From Pseudomonadota bacterium (GTDB taxonomy: Bacteria > Bdellovibrionota > UBA1018 > CAIMNF01): a DNA stretch of 64,000 nucleotides. The notes below the pieces were generated by a model. The model was given only the letters and a program-made list of their open reading frames with translations, was not told the DNA's origin and searched no databases. How positions within the stretch are numbered: position 1 is the stretch's first letter; every line of letters begins with the position of its first letter. Shown piece by piece: positions 1 through 9,545 of this stretch. Location: NCBI GenBank assembly GCA_027486675.1, contig JAIXOQ010000004.1:124001-188000 (forward strand), in the 5' to 3' direction. Made by a program: the position numbers and the translations under genes.

Positions 1-2514
1 GTCGGTTTTTGTTCCTGGGTTGTAGGCACATTGCCTGCAAGCTTCACTGTCAGTAGTACGAATAACAGCAAAGTCTTAAGCGTTTGGATCAGAGACGCCG
101 CCGGCAATCGGTCCGCCCGCCAGGACTCTAATGCAGTGGTGTTAGATACCGTAGCACCCGTGCTTGCATCGGCAGTGATTACAAACAGTGATCCATCGAC
201 GACAAGAACTTACAATCTTGCTTACGGGGCTGTCACCGGAACCTATGCCGACTACTGCATCAATGAGAACGATACTGCTGTTGGAAATTGCGCGTGGGTC
301 GCGGGCACTCTCCCCGCTTCAACTTTAACGTCGGCTTCTGCAAACGCGAAGGTCTTAAGTCTCTGGCTCAGGGACGCCGCAACCAACGTCAGTGCCCGTG
401 TCGATACCAACAGCGTGACTTATTCACCGGTGATCCCAACGATTACGATCGGGGCGGCTAGCTCCAGTATCGGGAATAGCACGACGAACTTTGCTTTTAC
501 CGTAAGCTACTCTGATGCCACTGCGGTCACTCTTGCCAACGGTGATATCTCAACTTCTGTGGTAAGCGGCACACCCTCTTGTACTGTTGCGGTCACGGGC
601 TCTGGCGTTCTGACCCGCACTGTCACCTTAAGCGCTTGTTCGGGTGACGGGACGATCAGATTTGATATCGCTTCCGGCACCGCAAGCAATGCCGCTGGAT
701 CTGCAAACGGCGCAGGCCCAAGCGCTACAGTCACTGTGGATAACACTGCCCCAGGTATCCCTTCGGCTTTAGCGCGCGTGAGTCCGACTGCTGCTGTAGG
801 AAGTGATTCCACTCCGACCATCCGTGTCAACGGGGTTATTTCGGGCGACATCGTCTCTCTTCACCGTGACTCAAGCTGCACGACGCCAACACTCTACGCA
901 AGTGGGACCGCATCCGGGGTCACTATTGACCTGGAAGGGTCCGTCGGCCTTTCTGAAGGCGCATACACGTTATATGCAAAAAGTACGGATTTAGCTGGGA
1001 ATGCAAGCGCCTGTTCGTCTGCAAACGTCGCTTATCAGTACGACGCAACTGCGGCAACACTGGCTTCAGTCACAGTCACCAATTCCACTCCTACAAATTC
1101 TACGACCTATAATCTGACTTACGGCGCCATCACGGGCTCTTATGATGATTATTGTATTTTAGAGAATTCAACGACGGTGGGTTCGTGCTCATGGACAACA
1201 GGAACACTGCCTTCAAGCTTCACAGTCACTAGTACAAATAACAGTAAAGTCTTAAGCGTCTGGCTAAGAGACACCGCAGGAAACGTATCCACAAGGCAGG
1301 ATTCCAATGCCGTGGTCTTAGATACCGTGGCGCCATCTCTTGCATCTGCCGCGATCACAAATTCCACGCCCTCGACGACAAGAAACTACAACTTGGCCTA
1401 TGGCACCGTCACCGGAACCTATGCCGAATACTGCATCAATGAGAACGATACAGTCGTTGGAAATTGCGTTTGGGTCACGGGGTCGCTTCCGGCATCCACT
1501 TTGACGTCGGCTACTGCAAACGCGAAAGTTTTAAGCCTCTGGCTCAGGGATGCCGCCACCAACGTCAGCACGCGTGTCGATACCAACAGCGTGACGTATT
1601 CACCGGTCATTCCATCGATTTATGTCAGTGCGGCAAACCCATTGATCGGAAATAGCAGCACGAGCTTCAACATCACTGTGAACTATGTGGATGCTACCAG
1701 TGTGACTCTGGTCGCGGGTAATATTACGCAAGAAGTCTTAACTGGGAATCCTTCATGTTCAATAAGTGTCACTGGATCCGGTGTCTTAACCCGTACCATC
1801 ACACTCAGTGCATGTTCCGGAAATGGACTCATGAGGCTCCAGATCAATTCTGGAACTGCGAGCAATGCAGCTGGACTATCGCAATATAGCATTAGTCAAA
1901 GCTTTGAAATAGACAACACCCCGCCTTCAGCTCCGACTTCACTGATGAGCATAAGCCCAGCAGCCGCTATCGGGAATGACTCGACTCCAACTCTCAGGGT
2001 CAGCGGAGTCACAATTGGGGACGCCGTTTCTATCCACCGCGATTCCAGCTGTACCACACCAACCCTTTACGCATCGGGAACTGCATCGGGTGGGACCATA
2101 ACATTTGATGGATCAGTGCCACTTTCTGAAGGTTCATACACGTTCTACGCAAAAGCAACAGATCCCGCAGGCAATGCAAGCGCATGTTCTTCCGCAAGTG
2201 TCGCGTATCAATACGATGCGACAGCCCCAGCTTTAGCTTCAGCCACCATCACGAACTCCGCTCCTTCTACAACTCGAACCTACACTCTCAGTTACGGGGC
2301 GGTCACAGGAACTTATGCGGATTACTGCATTTTAGAAAACTCGACTACGGTGGGCTCTTGTTCTTGGACTTCAGGCACCCTGCCTGCAAGTTTCTTTGTC
2401 AGTGCTACGCAAAATGCGAAAGTCTTAAGCATCTGGCTCAGGGACAGCGCCTTAAACGTGAGCGCACGGGTAGACACCAATTCCATCAGCTACAATCCGT
2501 CCGGGAACTTTACG
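1..2514 (+). repeat. Coding super-repeat, period about 1,176 bp
   Basis: The segment beginning at 31 recurs at 1207 (exactly 1,176 bp, 392 codons) and again at about 2380 (1,173 bp). The module beginning near 166 likewise recurs near 1342. Copies are in frame, diverged in sequence and codon use, and retain paired cysteines. This is an old intragenic amplification of Ig-like modules and a possible site of recombinational length variation. Confidence 0.8.
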
Positions 2515-5073
2515 ATTGCGGATGTCAGTTTTAGCCTTAGAAAAGGAGCCGGTGGGCAGCAGCAGGCTGATAAAACTAATCTCTCTTACGCAACATTCAA
2601 AACAACACCGACGGTGGTGATGAATGCATCCACAAATGGAGCAGCAGGAACTTCAAGAGTTCAGATCTACAGTGACCCAGGCTGCACCTTGCCTTTAGGC
2701 AGTAGCGCCACAGGCATTAGCGCAGTTGGCGGCGTCAACATCGATGTCACCGAAGCCAGTTACGGCCGCAAGGAATTCTATGCGATCCTTATCAATGGCG
2801 GGAATGCCTCTGCTTGTACGAATACTCAGACAGCATATTTCCGTGCATTAGCGAACGATCTGACGATTACGGACAATACTACTCCATCGACCGCTATACC
2901 CAGCGGAGGAACCCGATACATCCAGTTTTCAGCGGCATTGCCTCAAAATAAAATGCTGGTCTGGGTGGACGATATAAACCAAGCCAATACCAACCGTGCA
3001 TTTTATGTTTTTAACCCAATCCTTGGGACCGCTACTGTAGCTGGGCAAGGAGGAGCAGCTCCAAATGGGGGTTGTGTGGAGGATTATTGTTTGATGCTCA
3101 GCTTGAGTTCCGGAAAGGTTCTGATTATTTCGGGTTATCAGGCGACAGTCTACGATCCGACAACCGATGCATTCTCTTCCGCCATTTCAACTGGAAGCGG
3201 GGCGAGATTAGGATACCTAGGGATAGGTTCCGGCCAAGAAACCCGAGCTGTAGAGCTTCAGGATGGGAACGTCTTTGTGTTGGGGGCTTCATCCGTAGAT
3301 AAGACAACGACACCTATCGCAAAGATCATCAATCCAACGACTTTTGATGTAACCCAGCTTCCCTCAGCACCTCTTCGAATATTCTCAAGCCTCACCTTAT
3401 TACCAGATGGCCGCGTCCTCATAGCAGGCGGACGACAGCCTTCTATCGTCGGAACAGATGTGAACTGGAGCCCAGAAAGCGCCAGTGATGCGCTCTATCT
3501 CTTTGATCCAAGCGACAACTCATTTTCAGCATCTGCAGCAACATTTCCAGAGGGCATCCACTCGCACGGTGCGGTTCTTCTTTCCGGATCCAATGCTGGG
3601 AAAGTCCTTTTCTTGGGAGGATCAACCCCAAATGCTGGAAGTGCTGCCGATTACAGCGGTAAAAATTATCTCTATGACTTTGCCCTAGACTCCATTGCTG
3701 TAACGGACGGCACAAATGCGATTGATCCCTTCACAGAGGATTCTTATTATCCAAGCTCGCCTACAGTCTACCAAATTTCCGAAGTCGAGACCATTCGATT
3801 GCCCAATTCAGGAAATCAGATTTTTGTGAGTATGGGTTTCGCAAGAAACGGATCAGGAATTGGAGAAGCAGATACAGGACTGTCTAACCGGACCTTTATC
3901 TTAAGTGCTGACGGAAAGAGCTACCGTGCTGGACCATCGATAGCAACTGCTAATAATAGGCCTCCCTGGATCTCAAGTGTCCTCACCAATGGTCAGATTG
4001 CTTCTATCAGAGAGGGTTCTCTCTTCCTCACCACAGTCCCTTACTCCGGTACATTCTCACTTGCAGCGACCAACTTAGATAAGCCTACTTATGCGCACAA
4101 AGCGCTCGTCACCTCTGACGACAAAGTCGTACTGCTGGGTGGATACACCACGGGTGCGGCTACCCAGGACCAAGCAGCGCTGTATGACTTACCGAATAGC
4201 TCCTACACGGTCTTAGGGAGTTATGGCGGCCAGGGCCCGACTTTTGGATTTGGTGCTGCATGGATCGACTCAAGCACCATTGTGGTCGCGGGAGGAGATT
4301 CGAAGGGAACCTCTTTAGACTTGAGCCGTGAACTTTCGGTTTCAGATTCATTTGGAAATGCAGCATTTCTAGTTGGAAAAGTACAGAATGTTTTCTCAAC
4401 GGTCGTGAATTCCCCAGCCCTCGGCGTGCTCATGATCGGTGGATTTGATGGTACGAATGTTCTTGATTCCATCTCGACCTACTCTTCAAACGTTTGGAGT
4501 GCCGCCTCGAACACTCTTCCTGAGGGATTCTACAAACATACTTCTGATGTGATCGCCGATGGAAGCGTTGTCGTCATAGGGGGATTAAAGTCGAGCGGTC
4601 AGACGAGCGATAGGATCACAGTCATCCGCCCTAATGGGTCTATTGGTGTAGACGGCACGTACCCTCAACAGCTCATGAATCACGCAACCGCGGTGATCGG
4701 ATCATTAGTTTATATCGTCGGAGGGGAGACAGGGCAGGACAAAGGCGACGGGTCATCTAAGATTTACAGCTACGATGCATCCAAGAAGGCACTTACTGAA
4801 GTCGCAGACTTAGGTGAAAGCCTTGTCGGCCACACCGTGACTGCATTGAACGACGGCAATCTTTTGGTTGCGGGTGGAAAAAGTGAGAAGAACGGCTTCA
4901 GCAACAAAGCCTATCTTGTGAATGTCGAGGCTGGGACCTTCCAAACCTTGACCATGAGCGGCAAGCGCGCATATCACACCGCCTCAAAACTCAGCGACGG
5001 CCGCGTCCTTCTGATCGGCGGGATCGATGAGAATTCAAATCCACTCGATACGGTAGACATCTACACGCCTTAA
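1..5073 (+). CDS. Giant surface protein, Ig-like repeats plus kelch repeats (5' partial)
   Basis: The frame is open from base 1, and its first residues (VGFCSWVVGTLP) match an internal repeat (VGSCSWTTGTLP). The gene therefore begins outside the window, and the TTG at 31 is not a real start. The first ~830 visible residues are modules in the order A-A-B-C, A-A-B-C, A. Module A carries a YCI.EN...C pair, B is a 'GTASNAAG' Ig-like unit, and C is a 'HRDSSCTTPTLY' unit. The remaining ~850 residues contain at least seven kelch-like motifs of the type 'dGrVLiaGG', suggesting one or two beta-propellers. It is probably a secreted or cell-surface adhesin-like protein. The signal peptide is not visible and the ligand is unknown. 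A single TAA ends the gene, followed by 92 bp without a recognisable terminator. Confidence 0.8.
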   Translation, partial: VGFCSWVVGTLPASFTVSSTNNSKVLSVWIRDAAGNRSARQDSNAVVLDTVAPVLASAVITNSDPSTTRTYNLAYGAVTGTYADYCINENDTAVGNCAWVAGTLPASTLTSASANAKVLSLWLRDAATNVSARVDTNSVTYSPVIPTITIGAASSSIGNSTTNFAFTVSYSDATAVTLANGDISTSVVSGTPSCTVAVTGSGVLTRTVTLSACSGDGTIRFDIASGTASNAAGSANGAGPSATVTVDNTAPGIPSALARVSPTAAVGSDSTPTIRVNGVISGDIVSLHRDSSCTTPTLYASGTASGVTIDLEGSVGLSEGAYTLYAKSTDLAGNASACSSANVAYQYDATAATLASVTVTNSTPTNSTTYNLTYGAITGSYDDYCILENSTTVGSCSWTTGTLPSSFTVTSTNNSKVLSVWLRDTAGNVSTRQDSNAVVLDTVAPSLASAAITNSTPSTTRNYNLAYGTVTGTYAEYCINENDTVVGNCVWVTGSLPASTLTSATANAKVLSLWLRDAATNVSTRVDTNSVTYSPVIPSIYVSAANPLIGNSSTSFNITVNYVDATSVTLVAGNITQEVLTGNPSCSISVTGSGVLTRTITLSACSGNGLMRLQINSGTASNAAGLSQYSISQSFEIDNTPPSAPTSLMSISPAAAIGNDSTPTLRVSGVTIGDAVSIHRDSSCTTPTLYASGTASGGTITFDGSVPLSEGSYTFYAKATDPAGNASACSSASVAYQYDATAPALASATITNSAPSTTRTYTLSYGAVTGTYADYCILENSTTVGSCSWTSGTLPASFFVSATQNAKVLSIWLRDSALNVSARVDTNSISYNPSGNFTIADVSFSLRKGAGGQQQADKTNLSYATFKTTPTVVMNASTNGAAGTSRVQIYSDPGCTLPLGSSATGISAVGGVNIDVTEASYGRKEFYAILINGGNASACTNTQTAYFRALANDLTITDNTTPSTAIPSGGTRYIQFSAALPQNKMLVWVDDINQANTNRAFYVFNPILGTATVAGQGGAAPNGGCVEDYCLMLSLSSGKVLIISGYQATVYDPTTDAFSSAISTGSGARLGYLGIGSGQETRAVELQDGNVFVLGASSVDKTTTPIAKIINPTTFDVTQLPSAPLRIFSSLTLLPDGRVLIAGGRQPSIVGTDVNWSPESASDALYLFDPSDNSFSASAATFPEGIHSHGAVLLSGSNAGKVLFLGGSTPNAGSAADYSGKNYLYDFALDSIAVTDGTNAIDPFTEDSYYPSSPTVYQISEVETIRLPNSGNQIFVSMGFARNGSGIGEADTGLSNRTFILSADGKSYRAGPSIATANNRPPWISSVLTNGQIASIREGSLFLTTVPYSGTFSLAATNLDKPTYAHKALVTSDDKVVLLGGYTTGAATQDQAALYDLPNSSYTVLGSYGGQGPTFGFGAAWIDSSTIVVAGGDSKGTSLDLSRELSVSDSFGNAAFLVGKVQNVFSTVVNSPALGVLMIGGFDGTNVLDSISTYSSNVWSAASNTLPEGFYKHTSDVIADGSVVVIGGLKSSGQTSDRITVIRPNGSIGVDGTYPQQLMNHATAVIGSLVYIVGGETGQDKGDGSSKIYSYDASKKALTEVADLGESLVGHTVTALNDGNLLVAGGKSEKNGFSNKAYLVNVEAGTFQTLTMSGKRAYHTASKLSDGRVLLIGGIDENSNPLDTVDIYTP

Positions 5074-5165
5074 GCCCACGGTTTCTGATTATGACCGCAG
5101 ACGGGACCGCCGACTGTAGACATGACTATGGACGGCTTCGGCGACTGTGGTAATATATAGAGGCT

Positions 5166-6302
5166 ATGACAAAAGTCATTCGTTGCCTTGACCTTAGGGA
5201 ATTATTAGAGAAGAAGAGCTGTTTTCTTTTTGGCCCCCGCCAAACTGGGAAAAGTACTCTCATTCGCCAACAGTTCCCAGATGCAATCTATTACAACCTA
5301 TTGTTCGTGGACACTCTCACTGAGCTTTCACGCAATCCCTCTTTGATCCGAAAAGAGAATCCGAAGTCGAACCTGCTTATTATTATCGATGAAATCCAAA
5401 AGCTTCCACAACTTCTGGATGAGGTTCATGCAATGATTGAGGGACAAAATTGTCGTTTCCTCCTGACCGGTTCAAGTTCGCGAAAACTAAAACAATCCGG
5501 GGTGAATTTACTCGGAGGGAGAGCTCGTGAACGTTATCTGTTTCCCTTTTCCTTCTTTGAGCTAAAGAGGTCCTTCAATCTGGAGCGTGCCCTCCAGTTC
5601 GGCCTTATGCCGTCTATTTATTTCTCTGACTCCCCTGAAGAGGACTTAAGAACTTACGGCGGGTCATATCTTCAGAATGAAATTGCGGCTGAAGCCTTAG
5701 TCAAGAACCTCCCTGCATTCAGCCGTTTTCTGCAAGTCGCTGCCCATTGCGATGGCCAAATGATGAAATACACTCAGATCTCTTCCGATGCACAAATTGC
5801 GAAAACAACGGTCATAGAATATTTCAAGATTTTAGAGGAAACCTATCTCGGATCTCAGCTTCTGCCTTTCCTAAAATCTGAAAAACGTAAACCAATTGAA
5901 GCAAAGAAATTCTATTTCTTTGACTGCGGTGTCGCCAGAGCGCTTAGAAATGAACCGATACCGCGTCAAAAAACACCGCAAATGGGTTGGGTCTTTGAAA
6001 ACTACATGCATCATGAACTGAGAACTTACACTCACTACCATCAGCTCCATCCACTCCAGTACTGGAGATCAACCAGTAAATTTGAAGTTGATTTCATTTT
6101 GAATGACGAAATTGCAATTGAAGTGAAAGCAAAAGCGACGATCGCGAGTGAAGATCTCAAAGGACTCCGCGCCCTAAAAGAGGAGAATAAACTCAGGCGC
6201 TACTATCTTGTCTTCATGGGGGAGCGCGCTCGGAACGAAGACTTCATTGAGGTGCTTCCAGTCCAAACATTCCTGAAAAAACTATGGGCCGGAGATCTAT
6301 GA
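5166..6302 (+). CDS. AAA-family ATPase with DUF4143 domain
   Basis: A 378-residue protein. The N-terminal P-loop domain has Walker A GPRQTGKS (about residues 23-30) and Walker B LLIIIDEIQ, followed by the LLTGSSSRKL sensor region. The C-terminal half has the DUF4143 signature KFYFFDCGVARAL and the nuclease-like 'FEVDFIL...AIEVKAK' segment. Proteins of this AAA_14/DUF4143 type are widespread, often laterally moved, and of unknown cellular role. The ATG at 5166 has AGAGG close upstream. The stop overlaps the stop of convergent lipB by 6 bp. ATPase assignment is firm; function is not. Confidence 0.85.
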   Translation: MTKVIRCLDLRELLEKKSCFLFGPRQTGKSTLIRQQFPDAIYYNLLFVDTLTELSRNPSLIRKENPKSNLLIIIDEIQKLPQLLDEVHAMIEGQNCRFLLTGSSSRKLKQSGVNLLGGRARERYLFPFSFFELKRSFNLERALQFGLMPSIYFSDSPEEDLRTYGGSYLQNEIAAEALVKNLPAFSRFLQVAAHCDGQMMKYTQISSDAQIAKTTVIEYFKILEETYLGSQLLPFLKSEKRKPIEAKKFYFFDCGVARALRNEPIPRQKTPQMGWVFENYMHHELRTYTHYHQLHPLQYWRSTSKFEVDFILNDEIAIEVKAKATIASEDLKGLRALKEENKLRRYYLVFMGERARNEDFIEVLPVQTFLKKLWAGDL

Positions 6303-6926
6303 GAGAAAACGACCCGTCCAAAGCGCCTCACACCCCTGCCTGCTGAAGGACTGTCCAATCAGAACCTCCGCCACAGACGTCATCCTGTCCGCCGAAAATC
6401 CGCACGGCGATCCTACTTTTGCCCAAGGGCCGGGAGTAGGCACAAGATTCAGCGCGATCCCGTGATAACTCACCCACTTCCGCACTGCGATCCCGACGCT
6501 TGCAATTTTTTTTTCACCCACCCACACACCACTGGCATCACTCACGCGGTGCGCGTCAGGGACACCCATGTGCACTAAAAGATCTATGACCGTTTGCTCT
6601 AAGGTCCTCACCCACTTTTCAACATCTTTGGGTTCAATCTTAAAAATCGGATAACACACCAGCTGGCCAGGCCCGTGGTAAGTGAGGTCCCCACCCCGCT
6701 CGATCTCTACATATTCGGCAAATAAGGGATCTGGGGCGTAAGGTACGGGAGGCCGCGCCTCACCCGCTTTTCGCTGGAGGCCCCGACCACGCGTCACCGT
6801 GGGCGTGTGTTCACAAAAAATCAGGGTGTCAGGAACTTCGTCCCGGATGCGTTTTTCAAGTAACTGAAGCTGCTGAGCGTGCACTTCACGAAAGGGCGTA
6901 AGCCCCGGCAAGGACAGCACCTGCAT
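6297..6926 (-). CDS. lipB: Octanoyl-[acyl-carrier-protein]:protein octanoyltransferase
   Basis: LipB transfers octanoyl groups from acyl carrier protein to lipoyl domains, the first step of lipoate synthesis, in the cytoplasm. The 209-residue length is normal. Family motifs are RGGDLTYHGPGQLVCYPI (about 77-94), the catalytic lysine in GEKKIASVG (K140) and the acyl-thioester cysteine in GSPCGFSADRMTS (C175). It is last in the lipA-E2-lpd-lipB operon, 12 bp after the lpd stop. The substrate domain is encoded by E2 two genes upstream. Confidence 0.95.
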   Translation of the reverse strand: MQVLSLPGLTPFREVHAQQLQLLEKRIRDEVPDTLIFCEHTPTVTRGRGLQRKAGEARPPVPYAPDPLFAEYVEIERGGDLTYHGPGQLVCYPIFKIEPKDVEKWVRTLEQTVIDLLVHMGVPDAHRVSDASGVWVGEKKIASVGIAVRKWVSYHGIALNLVPTPGPWAKVGSPCGFSADRMTSVAEVLIGQSFSRQGCEALWTGRFLS

Positions 6927-6938
6927 GAGTCAAACTCC

Positions 6939-8336
6939 TTAAGCGCGCTTAAAGATGTGAATCGGATGGCCCATGGCAAGTTCGCCCGCTTCCATCAAAA
7001 CTTCAGGAAGCGTTGGGTGCGCATGCACGGTCAGTGCAAGATCTTCCACGTTTGCACCCATCTCAATCGCAAGAGTCGCTTCTGCGATTAAGTTTGAGGC
7101 TTCACAACCCACGATGTGAACGCCTAACAGCTTCCCCGTCTTTGCGTCACTGATGACTTTGGCAAAGCCGTCAGACTCTGCTACTGAAAGCGCACGGCCG
7201 TTGGCCGCAAAGGGGAACGCCGAAATTTTTACGTTGAGACTCTTAGCCTTAGCTTCAGATTCCGTCACGCCAACAGACGCGATTTCTGGATCGGTAAAGA
7301 TCACAGCAGGCATAGCCCGCACATCATAGATCGTGGTTTTCCCTGCAATCGCTTCCGCGGCAACGATGCCTTCTTTTGAACCCTTGTGGGCCAAGAGTGG
7401 CTGGCCTGCGACGTCGCCTATGGCAAAGATATTGGCGACATTAGTTGCCCGACGCGGATCCACTGGAATGAATCCTTTGGCATCCAGCTTCACGCCCGCT
7501 TTTACTAAGTCAAGCGCGTCCGTATTCGGAGCACGACCAATGGTGACCAGCACTTTATCTACGTCCATGGCCCCATCGCCGTTTTTGCCAGCAAGCTTGA
7601 CCGAAACGCCGCTTGCACTCGCCTTCACTTCTTTCACTTGGGTGTCTTTGTGTATGACGATACCCAGCGCGGTCATGCGTTTTTCAACAACACGCACAAG
7701 ATCAGGATCAATCGTCCCAAGCAGTGCAGGCCCCGCCTCCACCACAGTCACTTTTGTGCCCATTTTTGCGTAAAAAGTGCCTAATTCTAGGCCGATATAC
7801 CCGCCACCCACACAGAGCATGGATTTCGGAATCTCCGTTTGATCTAAGCCACCTGTTGAATCCAAGATTCGCTTTTGGTCCACATTAAAACCTGGAATCG
7901 CTGCAGGACGTGACCCTGTTGCAATCACCGCGTGTTTAAACTTCAGGGTTTTTGTCCCGTCTTTGGTTTGCACAGACAAAGAAGTAGAGGAGAGAAACTT
8001 CGCGTCGCCTGTGATCACTTCGCAGCCGTTTGCTTTGAGTAAACTAGCCACGCCAGTCGTTAGCTTCTTCACAACGCTGGACTTAAACTCCATCACCTTG
8101 GTGAAATCAGTCTTGACGCCACCCACATCTAACCCAATCGAAGCAGCGTGCTTCATCTTGTCTAAGGTTGTGCCGACGTGAATGAGAGCCTTCGAAGGAA
8201 TGCAGCCGCGATTCAGGCACACCCCACCGACGACGTCTTTTTCAATCACGGTGACTTTCTTCCCCAGCTGCGCGAGGCGAATCGCACAAACGTAACCTGC
8301 AGGGCCCGCACCAATAACGACCACTTCTGTTTCCAT
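6939..8336 (-). CDS. lpdA: Dihydrolipoyl dehydrogenase (E3)
   Basis: A flavoprotein that reoxidises dihydrolipoamide of 2-oxoacid dehydrogenase complexes, passing electrons to NAD+. The start chosen is ATG 8336, giving 465 residues that begin directly with the FAD motif VVIGAGPAGY and lie one base after the E2 stop. A longer frame to 8375 would overlap E2 and adds nothing family-like. The redox disulfide is C40-C45 (CLNRGC). The NAD motif is GGGYIGLELGTFYAKMG, and the C-terminal dimer motif is AHPTLPEVLMEA. The gene is embedded in the lipoylation operon. Confidence 0.96.
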   Translation of the reverse strand: METEVVVIGAGPAGYVCAIRLAQLGKKVTVIEKDVVGGVCLNRGCIPSKALIHVGTTLDKMKHAASIGLDVGGVKTDFTKVMEFKSSVVKKLTTGVASLLKANGCEVITGDAKFLSSTSLSVQTKDGTKTLKFKHAVIATGSRPAAIPGFNVDQKRILDSTGGLDQTEIPKSMLCVGGGYIGLELGTFYAKMGTKVTVVEAGPALLGTIDPDLVRVVEKRMTALGIVIHKDTQVKEVKASASGVSVKLAGKNGDGAMDVDKVLVTIGRAPNTDALDLVKAGVKLDAKGFIPVDPRRATNVANIFAIGDVAGQPLLAHKGSKEGIVAAEAIAGKTTIYDVRAMPAVIFTDPEIASVGVTESEAKAKSLNVKISAFPFAANGRALSVAESDGFAKVISDAKTGKLLGVHIVGCEASNLIAEATLAIEMGANVEDLALTVHAHPTLPEVLMEAGELAMGHPIHIFKRA

Positions 8337-8337
8337 G

Positions 8338-9543
8338 TTAGAACGACTCCAACAAGAGCAGATTTGGGGTTTCAATGTACTGGATAAAGGTCTTCATGAA
8401 CTCTGCTGCTTCTGCTCCATCCACGATGCGGTGATCGAGCGAAATTGAGAAGTAGGTCCAGTCCCGGATCACTACTTTTTCCACACCGTTGATTGTTTTC
8501 ACAACAGGCTTACGTGAGATCTTGTTGAATCCTAAGATAGCAACCTCAGGGAAGTTGATCACAGGCGTTGCAAATAGCCCACCGATCGAACCGGCATTGG
8601 TGAGCGTGATCGTTCCACCCGTCAGGTCTTCCATGGTGAGTTTCTTCGCTCTTGCCCGCGCGACGACGTCTTGAATTTCTTTTGCAATCTGCAGAATCGA
8701 TTTTGATTCCACGTTCTTGATCACAGGCGCAGTCAAACCATCCGCAGTCTGAACACTGAGACCGATATTGTAGTAGTGCTTCACGACAATTTCTTGTGCA
8801 GCTTCGTCCAAGGTCGAGTTGAGATTTGGATGCTTCTTGAGTGCAACAACCATCGCCTTCATGACGATAGGTAAGTAAGTAAGCTTAATCCCCTGCCCTT
8901 CAGCAATGGCTTTAGCCGCAGTCCTAATCTTCACGAGCTCTGTAACATCTGCCTCTTCAACATACGTGAAGTGCGCTGCCTTATCTTTGGAGAGCCGCAT
9001 CTTTTCCGCGATCTTCTTACGTAGACCCTTAAATGGCATACGGTCTTCACGCGACGAAGGTGCTGCCTTCGGTGCTGCGGCAGAGACCCCGCCTCCACCC
9101 ACAAATTTCTCTAAGTCCTCTTGCAACACTCTGCCGTTTGGTCCTGTCGCAGCAACCTGGCCTAAATCCACGCCCTTTTCTCGCGCCAATCTTCGCGTGG
9201 CAGGAGAAGCAAGAGTGTCGTTGCTGGTAGCGTAAGCAGCTTGAGGAGCAGTCGTAAGCGCCACAGTAGGAGCTACCTCTTGCTTTTTAGTCGGTTCCGC
9301 TTTGACTTCACCCGAAACATTCGCAGTAATGAGCACTTGATGCACCTTCACCACTTCACCCTCTTTTGCGTGAAGTGTTTCCACTTTTCCCGCAAATGGG
9401 GATGGAATTTCCATCGTGGCTTTATCAGTCATGATTTCACACAGAGGCTGGTCGTCTTTGATGACATCGCCTGACTTCACAAGCCACTTCACGAGTTCAC
9501 CCTCGTTCACACCCTCACCCAACTCTGGCAGACGAAATTCCAT
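8338..9543 (-). CDS. 2-oxoacid dehydrogenase E2 (dihydrolipoamide acyltransferase)
   Basis: The domain order is an N-terminal lipoyl domain with DKATMEIPSP (lipoyl lysine K41), a flexible linker, and a peripheral E3/E1-binding domain at about 110-145 (SPATRRLAREKGVDL...GPNGRVL). It ends in a CAT acyltransferase domain with the active site SLDHRIVDG (H371, D375). At 401 residues with one lipoyl domain it could serve pyruvate or branched-chain 2-oxoacids. No E1 gene is nearby, so the substrate cannot be fixed from context. It starts 2 bp after the lipA stop. Confidence 0.92.
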   Translation of the reverse strand: MEFRLPELGEGVNEGELVKWLVKSGDVIKDDQPLCEIMTDKATMEIPSPFAGKVETLHAKEGEVVKVHQVLITANVSGEVKAEPTKKQEVAPTVALTTAPQAAYATSNDTLASPATRRLAREKGVDLGQVAATGPNGRVLQEDLEKFVGGGGVSAAAPKAAPSSREDRMPFKGLRKKIAEKMRLSKDKAAHFTYVEEADVTELVKIRTAAKAIAEGQGIKLTYLPIVMKAMVVALKKHPNLNSTLDEAAQEIVVKHYYNIGLSVQTADGLTAPVIKNVESKSILQIAKEIQDVVARARAKKLTMEDLTGGTITLTNAGSIGGLFATPVINFPEVAILGFNKISRKPVVKTINGVEKVVIRDWTYFSISLDHRIVDGAEAAEFMKTFIQYIETPNLLLLESF

Positions 9544-9545
9544 AA

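Noticed and set aside
507-851. 114-codon minus-strand frame in the repeat protein
   Set aside because: It mirrors the repeat gene and has biased composition, no ribosome-binding site and no family features.
1-2514. CRISPR or tandem-repeat array
   Set aside because: The repeats are in-frame coding modules of ~1.2 kb with diverged copies, not short identical repeats with spacers.
5074-5165. Intrinsic terminator after the repeat protein
   Set aside because: GC-rich partial repeats are present, but there is no stable hairpin followed by a T-run.
5166-6302. Transposon or toxin-antitoxin module around the AAA/DUF4143 gene
   Set aside because: No partner gene, terminal repeats or target duplication is visible; the gene stands alone.
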